A stretch of DNA of 64,000 nucleotides from Stereocaulon alpinum (taxonomy: Eukaryota > Ascomycota > Lecanoromycetes > Lecanorales > Stereocaulaceae): NCBI GenBank assembly GCA_018257865.1, contig JAEUBA010000046.1, positions 1 through 64,000 of the forward strand, read 5' to 3'. This document shows, one piece after another, positions 35,156-46,823 of the stretch. The translations under genes and the position numbers were made by a program. Position 1 is the stretch's first letter. Every line of letters starts with the position of its first letter. Under the pieces are notes generated by a model, which did not search any database, had not been told where the DNA came from, and saw only the letters and a list, made by a program, of their open reading frames with translations.

Positions 35156-38062
35156 TCACTGGTTCCACACCGGGCTTCTCTTGCCCACAGGACTTATTTG
35201 CGCAGTATTACCCACAAGTGGACTCGCCGGATCACGCTGGCTACCAGAACTACCACTACCACTACCTCCACTCTGCTTCCTACCCCTTTCCCTGATTACC
35301 TCCACGGCTCTTGTCGGCATAGGTGGTGCAGGGTCATCGTCCTCGAAGTCGGCGTAGACGCTGTTGCCGGAAAGGAGGGAAGTGGAACGTGGGCGATGGT
35401 CGTTGTGCCGAAGCGAGCCCGAGTGGCTGCGGAGACCGTTAAGATGATCCGGAGAACCGAAGGCTGGGAAGCGGAATCCAGGTGCAGGTGTCTGATGGAG
35501 CACAGTGCCAGGAAGATCACCCTCAGGAGTGATGGGCCGCTCTTCTAAGGAGGTGTGCATCGTCTGCTGCTCGTAGAAAGCAGCTTCGACCGTGCGGCAT
35601 TGATGCCACGCTTGCTGGGCCTGATATTGCCTTTCTTGGAGGACTTGCTGATAACTAGTCATTGACTCTCTGCATCTTTGCTCCATTCCTAGACGCTCAA
35701 GGTCTTTCGCAGCTTGCTCTGAGTTCTTGCGCTGCTTTTCATCTAGACCCTGGCTTGTGACAGACTCCAATCTTTCGTGCTGTTCATTGAGCTTCGTCTT
35801 TCGTCCTTGTAGACGTTCACGTTTTTGCTGAGCTGTGATAGTCTCGGTTTGAACAGCAGACTTTTCTCGATGGGCTGACTCCTTGGTACGGAACAATGCA
35901 TCCCTAGCGAGTGATTGGCCATTCCTTGTCTCCTCCCAAGCGGCTTTCTTCTCCCTGGACGCCTTCAAGTCGTCCTCTGGAACGCATCCCAATGATTCAA
36001 TCTCGCCAGTAATGAGGTTGACGGCTTCGTCTGCTTGTTTAGTATGTTGATTCCACTGCAAATGACGATTGGTGTGCGCTTTATCTTCACCAGCGAGCTT
36101 TGAGATCTTTGAATTGAAAACGTCGATGTCCTTCTTTAGAGCTGCAGATGCAATTTTACTTTCCTTCTTGCTGCGCTTTTGACGCGCTTGAGACTCGCTG
36201 AGATTAGTCTCAAAGGCCGCGATAGACTTTTTCAGCGTTGTTGAGGGCGTCGTCGGCGAGGATGGGCGATGTACTCGGTGGAGAGATGAGGTTGATGGTA
36301 CGGAAGCATCTGGCGTTGCATTAGTCATAACGTAAGACAGTCAACAACGGTCGTACTTACCGGCCACGGCGGCAAGCGGGGGAGGTGTGGTCACAATGGC
36401 AGAGTGAACGACCACACCATCCCCGCTCCGGACGAAGCTGCATTTGTAGCTAGAGGATGGCGAAAGCCCAAAGACTTCGCCAGTCCACACACAATCTGCA
36501 CTTTCGTCCTCCTCAGATGTCACTTCGAGCCTCGTTGAAGTCCAGTCGGTATTGTTGATGCGCACATAGAATGGTTTCGAACGATCAACTCCAGCACTGA
36601 CATGTGCTTTATGATCGTCTAGATCAGGCTCGGCTGGCGGCAGTGTTGGTGATACACTCGCGTCAAAGCAGAAGCTGGTAGGCGATATGTTAGAAATCCA
36701 AACACTACCATCCGAAAACTGTGCACTTCCAAGGTTTTTGGTGTCAATGGCATTAGCTTCTGTAGCTTCCGAATGCGTGTGTGACTGCTCGTACTCTCGG
36801 AGGAAAATGACTTTTGTATGAGCGAAGGCAGCCCAAAGAGGCTGCTGACTCCTGACCCAGGTGCCTTGTTTGCGCTTCTTCTTCCCGCTTGACACTTTGT
36901 CCCGGTTCTCTTTTGCGTTCGCCGACATCTTTGGCATTGGCTCAGAGGACGTAACAGTGATATGAGCATTGGCTTCCGTCGGCGCGACCAGCGTATGACG
37001 AGCTGGCGAGCTAGCTATAGGCTCAGGATCCGTCTTCTTGTTAATCGGCATTGCTTGAGAGTATTCTCGCTTTTGGTACCATCGTCTTGCAACATGAACT
37101 AATCCCTGGATCAATATGTGAAGTGCAATTAATACGCGCAACCAGCCAGCTGGTGAACGAGTCGGAATGAAATCATTCCCATAGAATAACGTTGGGCTTT
37201 TCGACACATAAGGTATTGAAGACAGTATTGCAGACCAGTCGTACCCAAACAAGCTCTTTGGCATCCATTGATGGCGAGCCACATGGCTAGCTGTAACGAT
37301 ACCCATGCAGAGCAGTGTACGATCAGATCCCTTCTTCTTACTGGCATTCCCTCCCCCTAGTTGTGTTGCAACCATAGCTTGTGCTAATTCGATGGAGAGA
37401 GCTTGCAGTGGCTGCCACAAGACCAGCCATAACACCAAGCCTATCACGTCCGTTAGGAAGATTGTTGCAAATGACGGAGTACCTCCAGAGCCTTGGAAGA
37501 TTTCGTGAAAGGTGGTGGGGATGGATGATAAGCCAGTGGGGGTTATGAAGGTAAGTAGAGCGAATAGCGCGTTGGTGACGGTTATGATGGTGGGAGGCAG
37601 AGAGAGTAGGACGATGAGGATAGCAATGCAGTCGCCAAGCGGGCAGGATCCAAGAACAGTAAGAGTAAAGTGCCAAATGCTGTTGTCATGGACCATGGGG
37701 TTCTTCGCAGCGTTAACGTCGATCTTGCGATGCGTGTGTTCTACGGAGCCGTTGGCATACTTGGTCCCGTTTGGCAGTACCTCGACAGCATCTAATGAAA
37801 CCTGCGGCGGCTCTGCTGTTGGCTGAGGTCTATAATTCGTACTTGAAGGCCCTCCGCTTGTTCTTCTATCGGGCAACCGCGATGTTGTGCGAGCGGTGGG
37901 AACGGAAGCGGTAGGGACGCCATTCAGATAGGAGGTCGCATCGGCGCTCCCATTTAGATGACCATTCGACTTTCGCTTTGAGATCCTCTTGCCTGGCGCG
38001 ACGACGCCGTTTTCATGGCGGGTGTTGTGCTGGTTTCCGGGCTTCTTCACCCCGCGTGGCAT
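35156..38062 (-). CDS. AcrB-like ubiquitination network signalling protein
   Basis: Two exons (36361-38062, 35156-36309) join in phase across a 51-nt intron to 951 residues. A basic N-terminus (MPRGVKKPGNQHNTRHENG) is followed by three or four hydrophobic segments between about 130 and 330 (HFTLTVLGSCPLGDCIAI, FLTDVIGLVLWLVLWQPL, GWLRVLIALHILIQGLVHVA). A beta-sandwich-like region ends near residue 560, then comes a long coiled coil (about 580-830) and a Pro/Ser/Gly-rich tail. This layout matches Aspergillus AcrB, a membrane coiled-coil protein linked genetically to the CreB/CreC deubiquitination pathway. That role is by homology only. The two halves read as separate frames unless the GTAAGT/CGCCAG intron is removed. 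Confidence 0.88.
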
Positions 38063-39059
38063 GAGCGAGCCTTCTGCTAAGGGAGTCTCTAGGTAGCACT
38101 AGAATCGCTCATCCGGATGGCGTGGATACAAGACCAGCCAGGGTGAGTAGAAGATAAGGATCCACGACCAGAAGCTGGTCTAGATGTGTGGAAAAACGTG
38201 GGTTGTGAAGAAAACAAGGACGAGCTAAGAGAATAATATTGGCAACGTCGTGGAATCAACTTTGCCGTAGTCCGTAGTCAGGTAGCTTCAGGTGCGGCTA
38301 AGTTGGGGCTTGGCAAATAGTGGTGTGTGCGCAACATTAAATATTCACGGCGGGTGCTTCCGCACAGTTGAACCTACCTTAAGTCAAGGAATCAATAGTA
38401 GTAATAATGAATACTACTATTGATGTGATACGACGTTTCGCCACATTAGAATGCCACTTACCTATTTTGCTACTTATGAGTGCCTCGTTCACCGCTGTCA
38501 AATGCACGCTGCACGAATGTGAAGTCTAAGCTGTTCCTCCAATGCTTTGCAGGCGCAGGAGAAAGAAGCTTCGGAGATGTCAGTACTAAGCTGAATCTTC
38601 ATGCATGCTTTTATGCATTCACTGTAGATCACATCCGGCAGTGCCTCATGTGCTCCTACCCCAGGCGTGCCAGGCAAAAGTTGATGAGGGGAAACTTTCA
38701 GGGCGATGTACAACCCCACACATCCCTACCTAGTACCTCACTGAGCCAACATCGGTCATCCAAACAGTCCAACAGTGGTCTCGCATAGAGCATCCGTCCA
38801 GTCATTTCACAATCTGGCTCACTCACTGTCAAGCCTAGAGTGGAGCATCTTGAAAGTTTCCGATCTCTACGCGCGTTTTTGGAACCCCACCCCTAAATGT
38901 ATACAGCCTCACTAGCTATGTCCAAAACAACAGCGCAGTTCATGGAGCTCAAGTGATTTTGGAGTTGTATGTTTGATAGGGACTATCGTCCAATTCTGTG
39001 TCTCTCTGATGGCAACATATGGCCACCCAATAACGCTAGGTTGTATATCCGGTGCTTCC
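38063..39059. other. Intergenic, promoter of the AcrB-like gene
   Basis: The region holds the upstream side of the AcrB-like gene and the 3' flank of the thioesterase. A perfect 13-bp inverted repeat is at 38,391-38,424. Short open frames here have no coding character. Confidence 0.4.
38391..38424. promoter_or_regulatory. 13-bp perfect inverted repeat with an 8-nt loop
   Basis: The arms ATCAATAGTAGTA (38,391-38,403) and TACTACTATTGAT (38,412-38,424) pair perfectly. It lies about 330 bp upstream of the AcrB-like start. It could be a binding site for a dimeric factor or a cruciform. Confidence 0.45.
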
Positions 39060-40353
39060 CTAATCTTCCACAGCATCTGCCCTATTCCAGCTTCCTTTCT
39101 CTAGCGTTTCCACTCTCTCCAGCAAGTTTCTTATTCTCCGCCCATTCCGTCGCTTTGCTTCCTGTTGCAGCTCGAATGTTTCCTGGAACTTCTCCACCAT
39201 GAAATCTCTCAAGGGCGATTTTGTCCCTCGCTGGTAGTCATATACTACGATATCCTCCTCACATCTTGCTGCAGGCCGTTGATATTTTTCAGATAGTATA
39301 ACCACATCTAGAATGAATGAGTCTGTCGAAGCTGTGGGCGCGTCGCGCAGTTTGTGATACACAGATATACGGTCTGGCCAAGTCATAGGCTGCCAAGCTT
39401 ATCAGTCTTAAGTAACCACAGCAATTGGAGACCTTACAAATTTATAATCCGTCCTCATGCTCCGTAATATCAAGCCTTCACCCTTGGGGGTCCACAACTC
39501 TGACCACTCCTTCTTATGCTTCGGGTCTATGTAATTGGCAAAGTGTTGGGCCCAGTTGATGCGGCCTGACTCTGCATATTTAACGTATGTGACATTGTTC
39601 ACATGGCCTTATATCAGGTGTCAGACTGGACCATTCTTTACAAAAGGGCGTCTCAAGTACCCTTTGGAGCAGTTAGGTCTATTGAGATCAAGTGAAAGCT
39701 GAAGAGTGTGCGGTTCCTCCATTCGACTTTGCATTGATTTCATGTGGCCTAATCTAGGTAGCCAATGACAGAGCGTGAATGTACGCAAGCAACAAAGAGG
39801 ACTTGGCAGAGGGCAATCTACCCTGGAGATAATTGGTAGACAAAGAAAAGAAGGCAAGCTGCGGCGCAAGGACAGGCGGATGTCACGATAGAATTCAAGG
39901 ACTTACCATAACGTCCTAGAACGGCCACAGTCTGCCGTCAGCCCGTTCCACTTCCTTCTCCCTTTGACTTTCGTAGAAACCCTAGCAGCATTTCCGGCGA
40001 TGGCCCTCTAGAGGACTCACCATGTCACCCCAAACCACTTCCCTCCCTTCCGTGCCTGCCCTCCCTCTCCCAGTCAAGAAACCCTCGGATCCAGCAACTA
40101 GCTCCCTCCAATCCCTAGCCACGACCCTGAGTATCTCTCCAGCCTCGTCAACTTGTTCCTGCTTGAGACCAAAGATGATGCATTTGCCTATTCTGCGTTT
40201 GAGGTCTGAGAGCCAGCGGGCTGGGGGGGCTTCTATGACGGGTGCGCTAGTAGAGGAGGTGCAGCGACTCAAGTAAGTGAGTACAGGGTTGAAACAGTAA
40301 GGGCTTGTTAGTCTCGAGCCAGGTGTTAGGGAATAAAGCCGTGGTAGAGACAT
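39060..40353 (-). CDS. Hot-dog fold thioesterase-like protein
   Basis: Predicted exons 40021-40353, 39907-39931, 39438-39607 and 39060-39389 give 285 residues. The hot-dog core shows HVNNVTYVKYAESGRINWA, GEGLILRSMRTDYKF, MTWPDRISVYHKL and RPAARCEEDIVVYDY, typical of fungal 4HBT/acyl-thioesterase-like proteins. These hydrolyse acyl-thioesters, but the substrate is unknown. The N-terminal 30-40 residues are Ser/Leu/Arg-rich and could target mitochondria. The second exon is a 25-nt micro-exon in this model. A 9-nt alternative with acceptor at 39,916 would give a more conserved GDMDVM sequence but does not join in frame to the next exon. The 299-nt intron after it is unusually long for this window. 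Confidence 0.75.
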
Positions 40354-40841
40354 TGAGTGTGGTGATAGAACACGAGTGACCGAGGACGAATGGATGAATA
40401 TTGAGGATCTTGGAGGTTTAGCGTTAGGGTTCAGATCTCGATGCCAAGACCCGTTTTATTTTTGCTGCCTTCTCATCTCCGAGCCCACGAAGGATCAAAC
40501 CTCCTGCATAGAACTGCCCATTATCTAACATATTCACTTTCTCAAGCCCCTATATGACCGTACTTGAGGCTGAGCTTCACCCGTGGATCCCAGCTTCTCT
40601 GCTTCTCTGGGGCCATTCTCCCTTTACTGCATGATGAATGGCCCATTGTGACGATCTGCTGTGCACAAACAGCTGTAGAACGACAGTGCCTTGGATCTGA
40701 TGTCCGGTTTGATTTGGTTGTACTCGATCTGCACAGCATTGGGATAACAGCAGACCATATACTCGGAGCGTTCCACCATGAGTGATATTTTGTTACTCAA
40801 ATATACCAATTCTGTTCTTCTCCTTGTGGTTCCTCGTTATG
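40354..40841. other. Upstream side of the Cys-rich duplication
   Basis: Part of this spacer (from about 40,415, around AGCGTTAGGGTTCAGATCTC) resembles 41,890-42,060, so the later gene duplication appears to include promoter DNA. No gene is called. Confidence 0.4.
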
Positions 40842-41600
40842 TTCCCATTTCACTATGTCCGGAAGATAGCGTCGTTGTTTCTGATTCCCTGCTACAACGC
40901 TATACTTGCAAATGGAACTTGTTACTGGCCCGACCATACGCCTGTAGCCTTGGCCTCTGAAACTGGCGGATGCTATTTAGGTTTGTGATTCTACTGCGGA
41001 TAGTGTCCAAAGTGCATGCTAGGTGTCAAAACACGTTTGCAATACTTCAGGCTACTGCTTTACACACAACGGTTATGTGTATCGAGGCGCGTGTACGGAC
41101 CAGATTTGGCACGCCGAAGCATGCTCCCCTGAGTGTTGGGACAGTACGTCCTTAATGTCCCTATAAGATCATTTTTTACCAGAGGAAAGCTTCTACATAT
41201 TCTTGCTGTCCTATTTTCCTCTGTGCTCGTAAGTATGGTACTTCAACGACATATTACTGTTGCTCGGACTCGAATGACAACTCCACTGGTTGTCTTGGCA
41301 GTCCATTCATCACTATTGATGGCTCTACCCCAGGACTTTCTTCCTTTCTGCCCCATGGCGTACTCAGTGTGCCAAATGTGACATTGCCCTTGTCATCCGC
41401 AACATCAGCAACATCCCCAAGTGAGCCTTTCTCTTCGGAAGCCTCACTGGAGAAATCACTGTCATCTAAAAGTCTATCGCCATTGGCTTTGGGTGGGTGT
41501 CCCCTTGGGTATCTTGTTGCTTGCAACCATTGGCCTCCTTGTTTTTAAGAGAACGTGGACATCGAAAATAAGTTGGCGCAGAGAAGGCAGTTGATGAAAC
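40842..41600 (+). pseudogene. Broken paralogue of the Cys-rich surface protein gene at 42,351
   Basis: The pieces of a Cys-rich secreted protein appear in order but in different frames. They are a hydrophobic leader with NGTCYWPDH (about 40,842-40,975), then VCNTSGYC and YRGACTDQIWH (about 41,000-41,130), a YYCCSDSNDNSTGC exon with a Ser-rich stalk (about 41,230-41,470), and a transmembrane helix with basic stop-transfer (GILLLATIGLLVFKR, about 41,500-41,550). A shift near 40,980, a TAG at about 41,024 and a shift near 41,490 separate them. Some could be hidden introns, but not all of them look like splice sites. The same order in the intact neighbour supports a decayed tandem duplicate. Confidence 0.65.
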
Positions 41601-42350
41601 ATACACTGCAGATCAGAAGAAAGAGGCGGGATAGATACCGGAGAGTAGGTTCGAATTGGGTGGCTATTCTGCGCCACAAGAAATCTACGAGAGCAACATG
41701 TTCGAAGGGGCTGAGCATTCACATCGTCGAGAGCTTGGATCAGCCGCCGTTAGGGCTTATGTCTTGCAGTTTGAGTGCCAATTTGAGCACACCGCTTCTT
41801 CGCGCCTTCTTTTACCTTAGCATTCTGACACTCCGCTCGTCTATCGCAAAGATTGGCAAAATTAATTAAAGGTGTGGAAAAGTGGACGCCAAGATTTTAG
41901 CGTTAGGGTTTCATGCATCGAGTAATTCATTCCTCAATCTCCGGCGCAAGATTCAGGATCAAACACATGCTGCACAATGCTGCACCCTAACATCCACCAT
42001 ATCTGCAGCTCTTGCATGGAACTGAAGCAGTTTCCGGGTCCGATGTTCGAGTTCAGATCTCTTGTAAGGCGGGATGCGCTTCACAGTTTTCCATCGTTTG
42101 GGGCTTAGCTTGATTGGATATGTTGGGCCATGTTCATGTGCCGTAGCACAATGGGATTAAAACCCAATGGCTTCCAGACCAATGTGACGACAGCCAGCTG
42201 GGTCGGCCCTTACATCAAGCAGCACTATGCTGTTCTGTATTGTACACATTGTATAAATCTCCCCTCTTCCTGTCACACCCCACAATACCTCGGTACCCGA
42301 GAGCTCTATTATATATACTACCTCACCAACTGCTAAATACTCTTTCCGCC
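41601..42350. other. Spacer and promoter of the intact Cys-rich gene
   Basis: It includes sequence similar to the region upstream of the broken copy (AGCGTTAGGGTTTCATG at about 41,893, and a later GGATCAAAC block). No other gene is seen. Confidence 0.4.
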
Positions 42351-43399
42351 ATGTTGAAATGCATCACACCCGGGCTTCTATCCTTGTTAGTCGTTTTTCA
42401 CAAGGCTATCCGCCCCGTAGCCAGTACCTGTTATTGGCCCAACGGATCATCTATGTCGTACAAAGCAGACCCACATAGGAGTTGGCGAGCTTGTAATACG
42501 ACTGACAATGGCGACTCCGCATGTTGCACGTTAACAGATATGTGTACCACCGCAGGCTACTGCATTAATTCCATTGGCCGGATGTATCGTGGCGGTTGTA
42601 CTACTCCAAATTGGCCTACACCTCCATGCTATGCACAATGCCGAACCGGTACCTTTTACTTGTATCGTTCGCGAAATAGAATATTGCTGACATGTGCACA
42701 GTGAATATGGATAATTTCGGTGCACTCTACCCATGCCCCAATGTCAAAGGTACAGTAACCGAAAGTTACTGTTGCCAAGATCTGTCAAACTTGAACGCCT
42801 GCTGCGATGGCCAAATCGTCACGATCTCATTCGATGGTCCCTCACTATTTTTGCCTCAGGGGGAGGTTAGTTTCGACAATGCGACGTCGCCATTGTCATT
42901 ATCGTCAGCGATGTCTTCTAGCGTGGCAACCCTTTCGACATCAGCTTATGCGTTAGCCACTCCGTTAGCACATGCGCTTCAATCAACATCTTCAGCTCAA
43001 CCAGAAACTTCAGCTCAACTAGCACCTTCAGCTCAACCAGCATCTTCATCCAGACCGGCCCCATCTTCAAAGCTACCTCTTTCTATCGGTGCTGGCATAG
43101 GAGTGCCTTTAGCTGTCCTTCTATTTTCAGCTCAAAGCTTCCTCCTCTTCAGGGAATACAGACGTCGCACCTCCTTGGAGAAAGCCATGGTCGAGAACAA
43201 CGCCGCAAATCCCAGGAGATACATAGTAGGAACACGAGATATGCACGAGCTAGATGGTCGCTCCATGCCGCGGGAAATCGAATACGCACACCGACAGCCT
43301 GGCCAGCGCTATACCGGAGAAATATATGAGGTTGGCGGATCACCGCGTTTCAGAGAACCACCTGGGAACAACTCGCGCGAAGATGGCGAGCGTTTTTGA
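42351..43399 (+). CDS. Cys-rich single-pass surface protein with Ser/Ala/Pro stalk
   Basis: Two exons (42351-42648, 42702-43399) give 331 residues. An N-terminal hydrophobic stretch (about 5-24) is a likely signal peptide. The ectodomain has STCYWPNGS, ACCTLTDMC, YCINSIGRMYRGGCTTPNW, PCYAQC and SYCCQD...ACCDG, a 12 or more Cys pattern common in fungal secreted proteins of unknown function. A stalk of SAQPE/TSAQLAPSAQPASSS short repeats (about 205-235) leads to a transmembrane helix (about 242-264, IGAGIGVPLAVLLFSAQSFLLF), a basic RRR stop-transfer, and a cytoplasmic tail. The 53-nt intron splits the Cys-rich domain. It is the intact member of a tandem pair. A cell-wall sensor or receptor role is speculation. 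Confidence 0.82.
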
Positions 43400-44002
43400 C
43401 CGTCGACTGGACGAGAATTGTTTCACTAACAGATGCTCAAAGGTCCTGACTTAAGACATGAAATGAGAAGATAAAGAATGCATAGAGAGAAGGCAAAGAC
43501 TACAACCGCAGACCCATAAACATTAGAGCGCCACTACAACATCAATTACTACCTCCTGAGCAAGAACAAGCCGATACCTTAAAAGTCTCACTTCCACTCC
43601 ACCAAGAGCAACAACCTCGCACACTCCCTTTGTCACGGTTCTGGCACTCAGGCACTCACATATAACTGTATTCTTCCACTCCGTAGAATCCGCATACGTA
43701 GCTAATTTTTTATTACATCGGATGCAACTACCGTAGTATTAGTCAGGTCTCAGTCCGTCCCCTAAAACCCTTACATTCTCCTCCCCAAACCTCCACCTCC
43801 CCAACTCCTCCACACAACCAAACCCCACCTCCTCCTCACCAGCAACCCTCAGAGTGCTTTCCCAACGAAGCAGCAAATCATCCATTTCCTACTCTCACAG
43901 AGCACAAAAATCTTTCCTTTATGCAATATCCAAGTTAACATGAGATGACGATGTTCGACGCTGGAAAGAGTGGGAAACTCGATTTGGTAGAGTGTGTTAC
44001 GT

Positions 44003-44024
44003 AAGTAGGTAGGTAGGTAGGCGG
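44003..44024 (+). repeat. (GTAG)n microsatellite
   Basis: About five tetranucleotide units, in a non-coding spacer. Confidence 0.7.
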
Positions 44025-44269
44025 GCGCTGGTTGTTGAGAATATTGAGGAAGTATATCGAAGATTGTTAGTTTTATGTATATTTTGTGATTATTTGTGCT
44101 CCAGCGAGTGTAGTGTTATTTTCTTGGGTAGTCATCTGCTTTGCTAGCATGTATTAGACGAAGCATCTCTGGGGAGGTCACTTGGGACATTGTTATGGTA
44201 AGAAAATAGAGAGAAGCGGTTGAGCTTCGTGGCTGGTTTGTCTCCATCAAGATCTTCGCTGCATGCTTT

Positions 44270-44293
44270 GATGTATGATGTATGATGTATGAA
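44270..44293 (+). repeat. Short TGATGTA tandem repeat
   Basis: Three near-exact heptamer units downstream of POB3. Confidence 0.6.
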
Positions 44294-44431
44294 TGTGATA
44301 TGGAATGAACATGCAAGATCACTCCAACCCCAAATGTCAATGCACATAAAGGCCTTTTCTAGCCCCTTTTCTCATCCGCGCCGGAACGCCATTACTATGC
44401 CCCTGTCCCTCAACCACTTTCCTTCCTCCCT

Positions 44432-46397
44432 CTACTTCCCCGTCTTGACCTTCTTCTTCTTCGGCTCCACATTCCTCTCATCCTCACTCCCCGCCCCATC
44501 AGCATCAACCATCTCCTCATCACTCCCACTCCCACTACTCTCATGCGCCGAATCATACTCCTCCGCAACATCACTTTCAGAATCAGATTGGAAATCTTCG
44601 TCGACGCTCTCGTCGTCTTCGTCTGCAGAGCCGCGATCGGCGCGCGCGGCAACGACTTCTTCTTCTGAGGAGTCGATGTTGGCGTCGTTGAGGGCGGCTT
44701 GGATTAGGGCGGAGGACTGGTTGGGGTAGTTTGTTAGTGGGGGGGGTTTATGGGGATGGGGAGTGGACTTACGTCGTCGAGCATTTCGTTGCGGGTCTTG
44801 AGGCCTTTGGCTGCGAAGAAATCTTCTAGGGGCTTTTGCTCCTCACTATGGATTGTCAGTAAATATTGGTACGGAGAAGAGTAGCGCTAGTACCGGTTGA
44901 TATTACTAAATTGATGCTCTCCACCAGCGTTCTTCGTTGTAATCGTGATGTCAAAGGTCCGGCTCGCTGACACGGCGCCACCAACTCGAGACATGACGAT
45001 GACGGATATGGTGTCGAAGGAAATGTATGTAGCTGGTTTCGGTACGAACATGAAGCTCTTGTCGAGGCAATAGAGGTGGCCTTCGTTCGCTTTGATACTG
45101 CATTTGACGCCGGATTGTTGATGATGACTTGAAAAGTCCTTGGACGGTGTAACGACTTTCTTCCCTGCTAACCCACGGAAGACTTGGGCGACGACTGAAT
45201 GCTGAGGCTGCTCGTATCGAGGCATCAACTTGCCCTTGTACTTGCCCTCCAGCATTTCTCTGTCCAAGTATTAGTGGATACACCTTTCGAGGACGAAAAG
45301 GCGAATGGGCATACTCAGTCATATTCAACTCAATGACAACCTCCTCTTCCCGCTTGAACTGCATCACGAGAAATGGATACCTAGTCTGACCCTGTCGCAG
45401 AGGCGGATCTAAACCGATTGTGATAAGAGTATGCAAGTCGTCCGGCTTAGGCAGAAGCATGAACTTCTTAATATGCTCATACTGAATCTTGTAATCGTAA
45501 GTCTTACCGCGCAACCGAAACGAATTCTCGTACATATCGACGTCGAATCGTCCTCTGCAACACCGTCAGCCCCTACCCACCCCCGCAATACGTCCCTGCA
45601 ATTCACCCACCTCGGCGTAAGATGCAACACATCCAAGAACGTAGCGTATGTATCGCCCGCAACCTCGCCAATCTCCGCTTTATCCATCAAGGTCTCATAA
45701 AACAAACTGGCAGCATTCTGCTCCTCAGCCTCACTGCCATCCACACTCTTCTCCTCCCCATCTTCATCTTTCTCTTTCTTTGCCACCGTCCCGGGGATAT
45801 AAAACCTCATCTCCACAAGCTGGTCTTTTGCCGCCCCGGCCTTGCGCCCCCTACTCCTCGCACCTCCAAGGTGACCATTTGTGCCGGTTTCTGCGCCACC
45901 TGCTGGTAGTGAGAACTCGACTGCTACTTCGTTTTTGCCCGCTAGATTTGTATTTGAGATTTCGGTGTAGGGGATTTCGAACGCAGGGCGGTTTTGCACG
46001 TTGAATGCGAGTTCGGCTTTGCCGAATTCGGCCTTGCCCCAATTCCAGCCACGGAGGGCATGTTCCTTACTTTCGACGTTAATACCGTAGAAGAGTTTGA
46101 AGGCTTTGGCTATACGGTCGAAGTCCTGTAGGCGTTAGTAAAGCTCTCACACTGAATTAAATGGGTGCTCACCTCTTGATCAAAACCGTCGAGCTGTATA
46201 ACACCAGATGTTCGTGACAAGATCTTCAGCTCATAGCCCTTAGCTGCGCGACTCCATTGTGCCCCTCCTATATTATTCAAGTCGAGTGTGAAAGTGTCAC
46301 CGCCGCCTGAGGGCTTCCACCCCAGTCCTGTCTCTGCTATGCGGCATTTGCCTGGTTGTTTTGAGAGGTCCAGGTGTATTCTCTCAAATGACTCCAT
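44432..46397 (-). CDS. POB3: FACT complex subunit POB3 (SSRP1 family)
   Basis: Six exons (46173-46397, 45611-46125, 45315-45554, 44894-45259, 44773-44845, 44432-44716) join in phase to 567 residues. The N-terminal dimerisation PH domain starts with MESFERIHLDLSKQPGKCR. Then comes the SSRP1 region (FDVDMYENSFRLRGKTYDYK, DDLHTLITIGLDPPLRQGQT, FLVMQFKREEEV) and the second PH-like middle domain (VKCSIKANEGHLYCLDKSF, ISVIVMSRVGG). The C-terminus is a long acidic tail ending in a basic KKKKVKTGK. There is no HMG box, as is normal for fungal Pob3, which works with Nhp6. FACT reorganises nucleosomes during transcription and replication in the nucleus. All introns are 47-56 nt. Confidence 0.95.
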
Positions 46398-46823
46398 GGT
46401 CTACGTGGGTAAAGCTTGGAGGAACGAGAAATGAAGAGGTGTAGAGTATCGTTAATTATCAATACGGTGGGAATCGGGCCGCTGAAACTCTCGCGTTGAA
46501 AGGATTTGGCGGCGACGCGGTAGGCGTGAAGTGGCTTGGCAAATATATATTGCCCGAAGAGCAGGGGTCTACATCTCAAAACTTTGTCAAATTCACTTTA
46601 GCAAGAATTCATTCGCTGAAGTCTTTGGTCATACTGTTGGCATGATTACATGCTGTTATGTGTAGGTACTCTCAATATACATGGACACAGAGTAAGCCCC
46701 ATAACTCCTGCCTTCCCAAGATCCCACGAAGATCTCGGACCTGACCTTAAGTCCAAGCGCCCTTTCCAATTGACGCATGTACGCAGTTCGGTGACTCCCC
46801 CTAACTGGAGGGTTTCCAGGTAC
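46398..46823. promoter_or_regulatory. Promoter side of POB3 / 3' flank of the MARVEL-like gene
   Basis: A 426-bp spacer between two minus-strand genes. I see no defined motif. Confidence 0.3.

Larger units (their letters stand above)
43400..44431. other. Convergent spacer with two short tandem repeats
   Basis: A GTAG tetranucleotide run sits at about 44,003-44,024 and a TGATGTA run at about 44,270-44,293. No gene is supported. The T/A-rich right part is the 3' flank of POB3. Confidence 0.45.

Noticed and set aside
35042..35548. 168-codon plus-strand frame
   Set aside because: It overlaps the C-terminus of the AcrB-like gene, and its Thr/Leu/Ser-rich composition has no domain signal.
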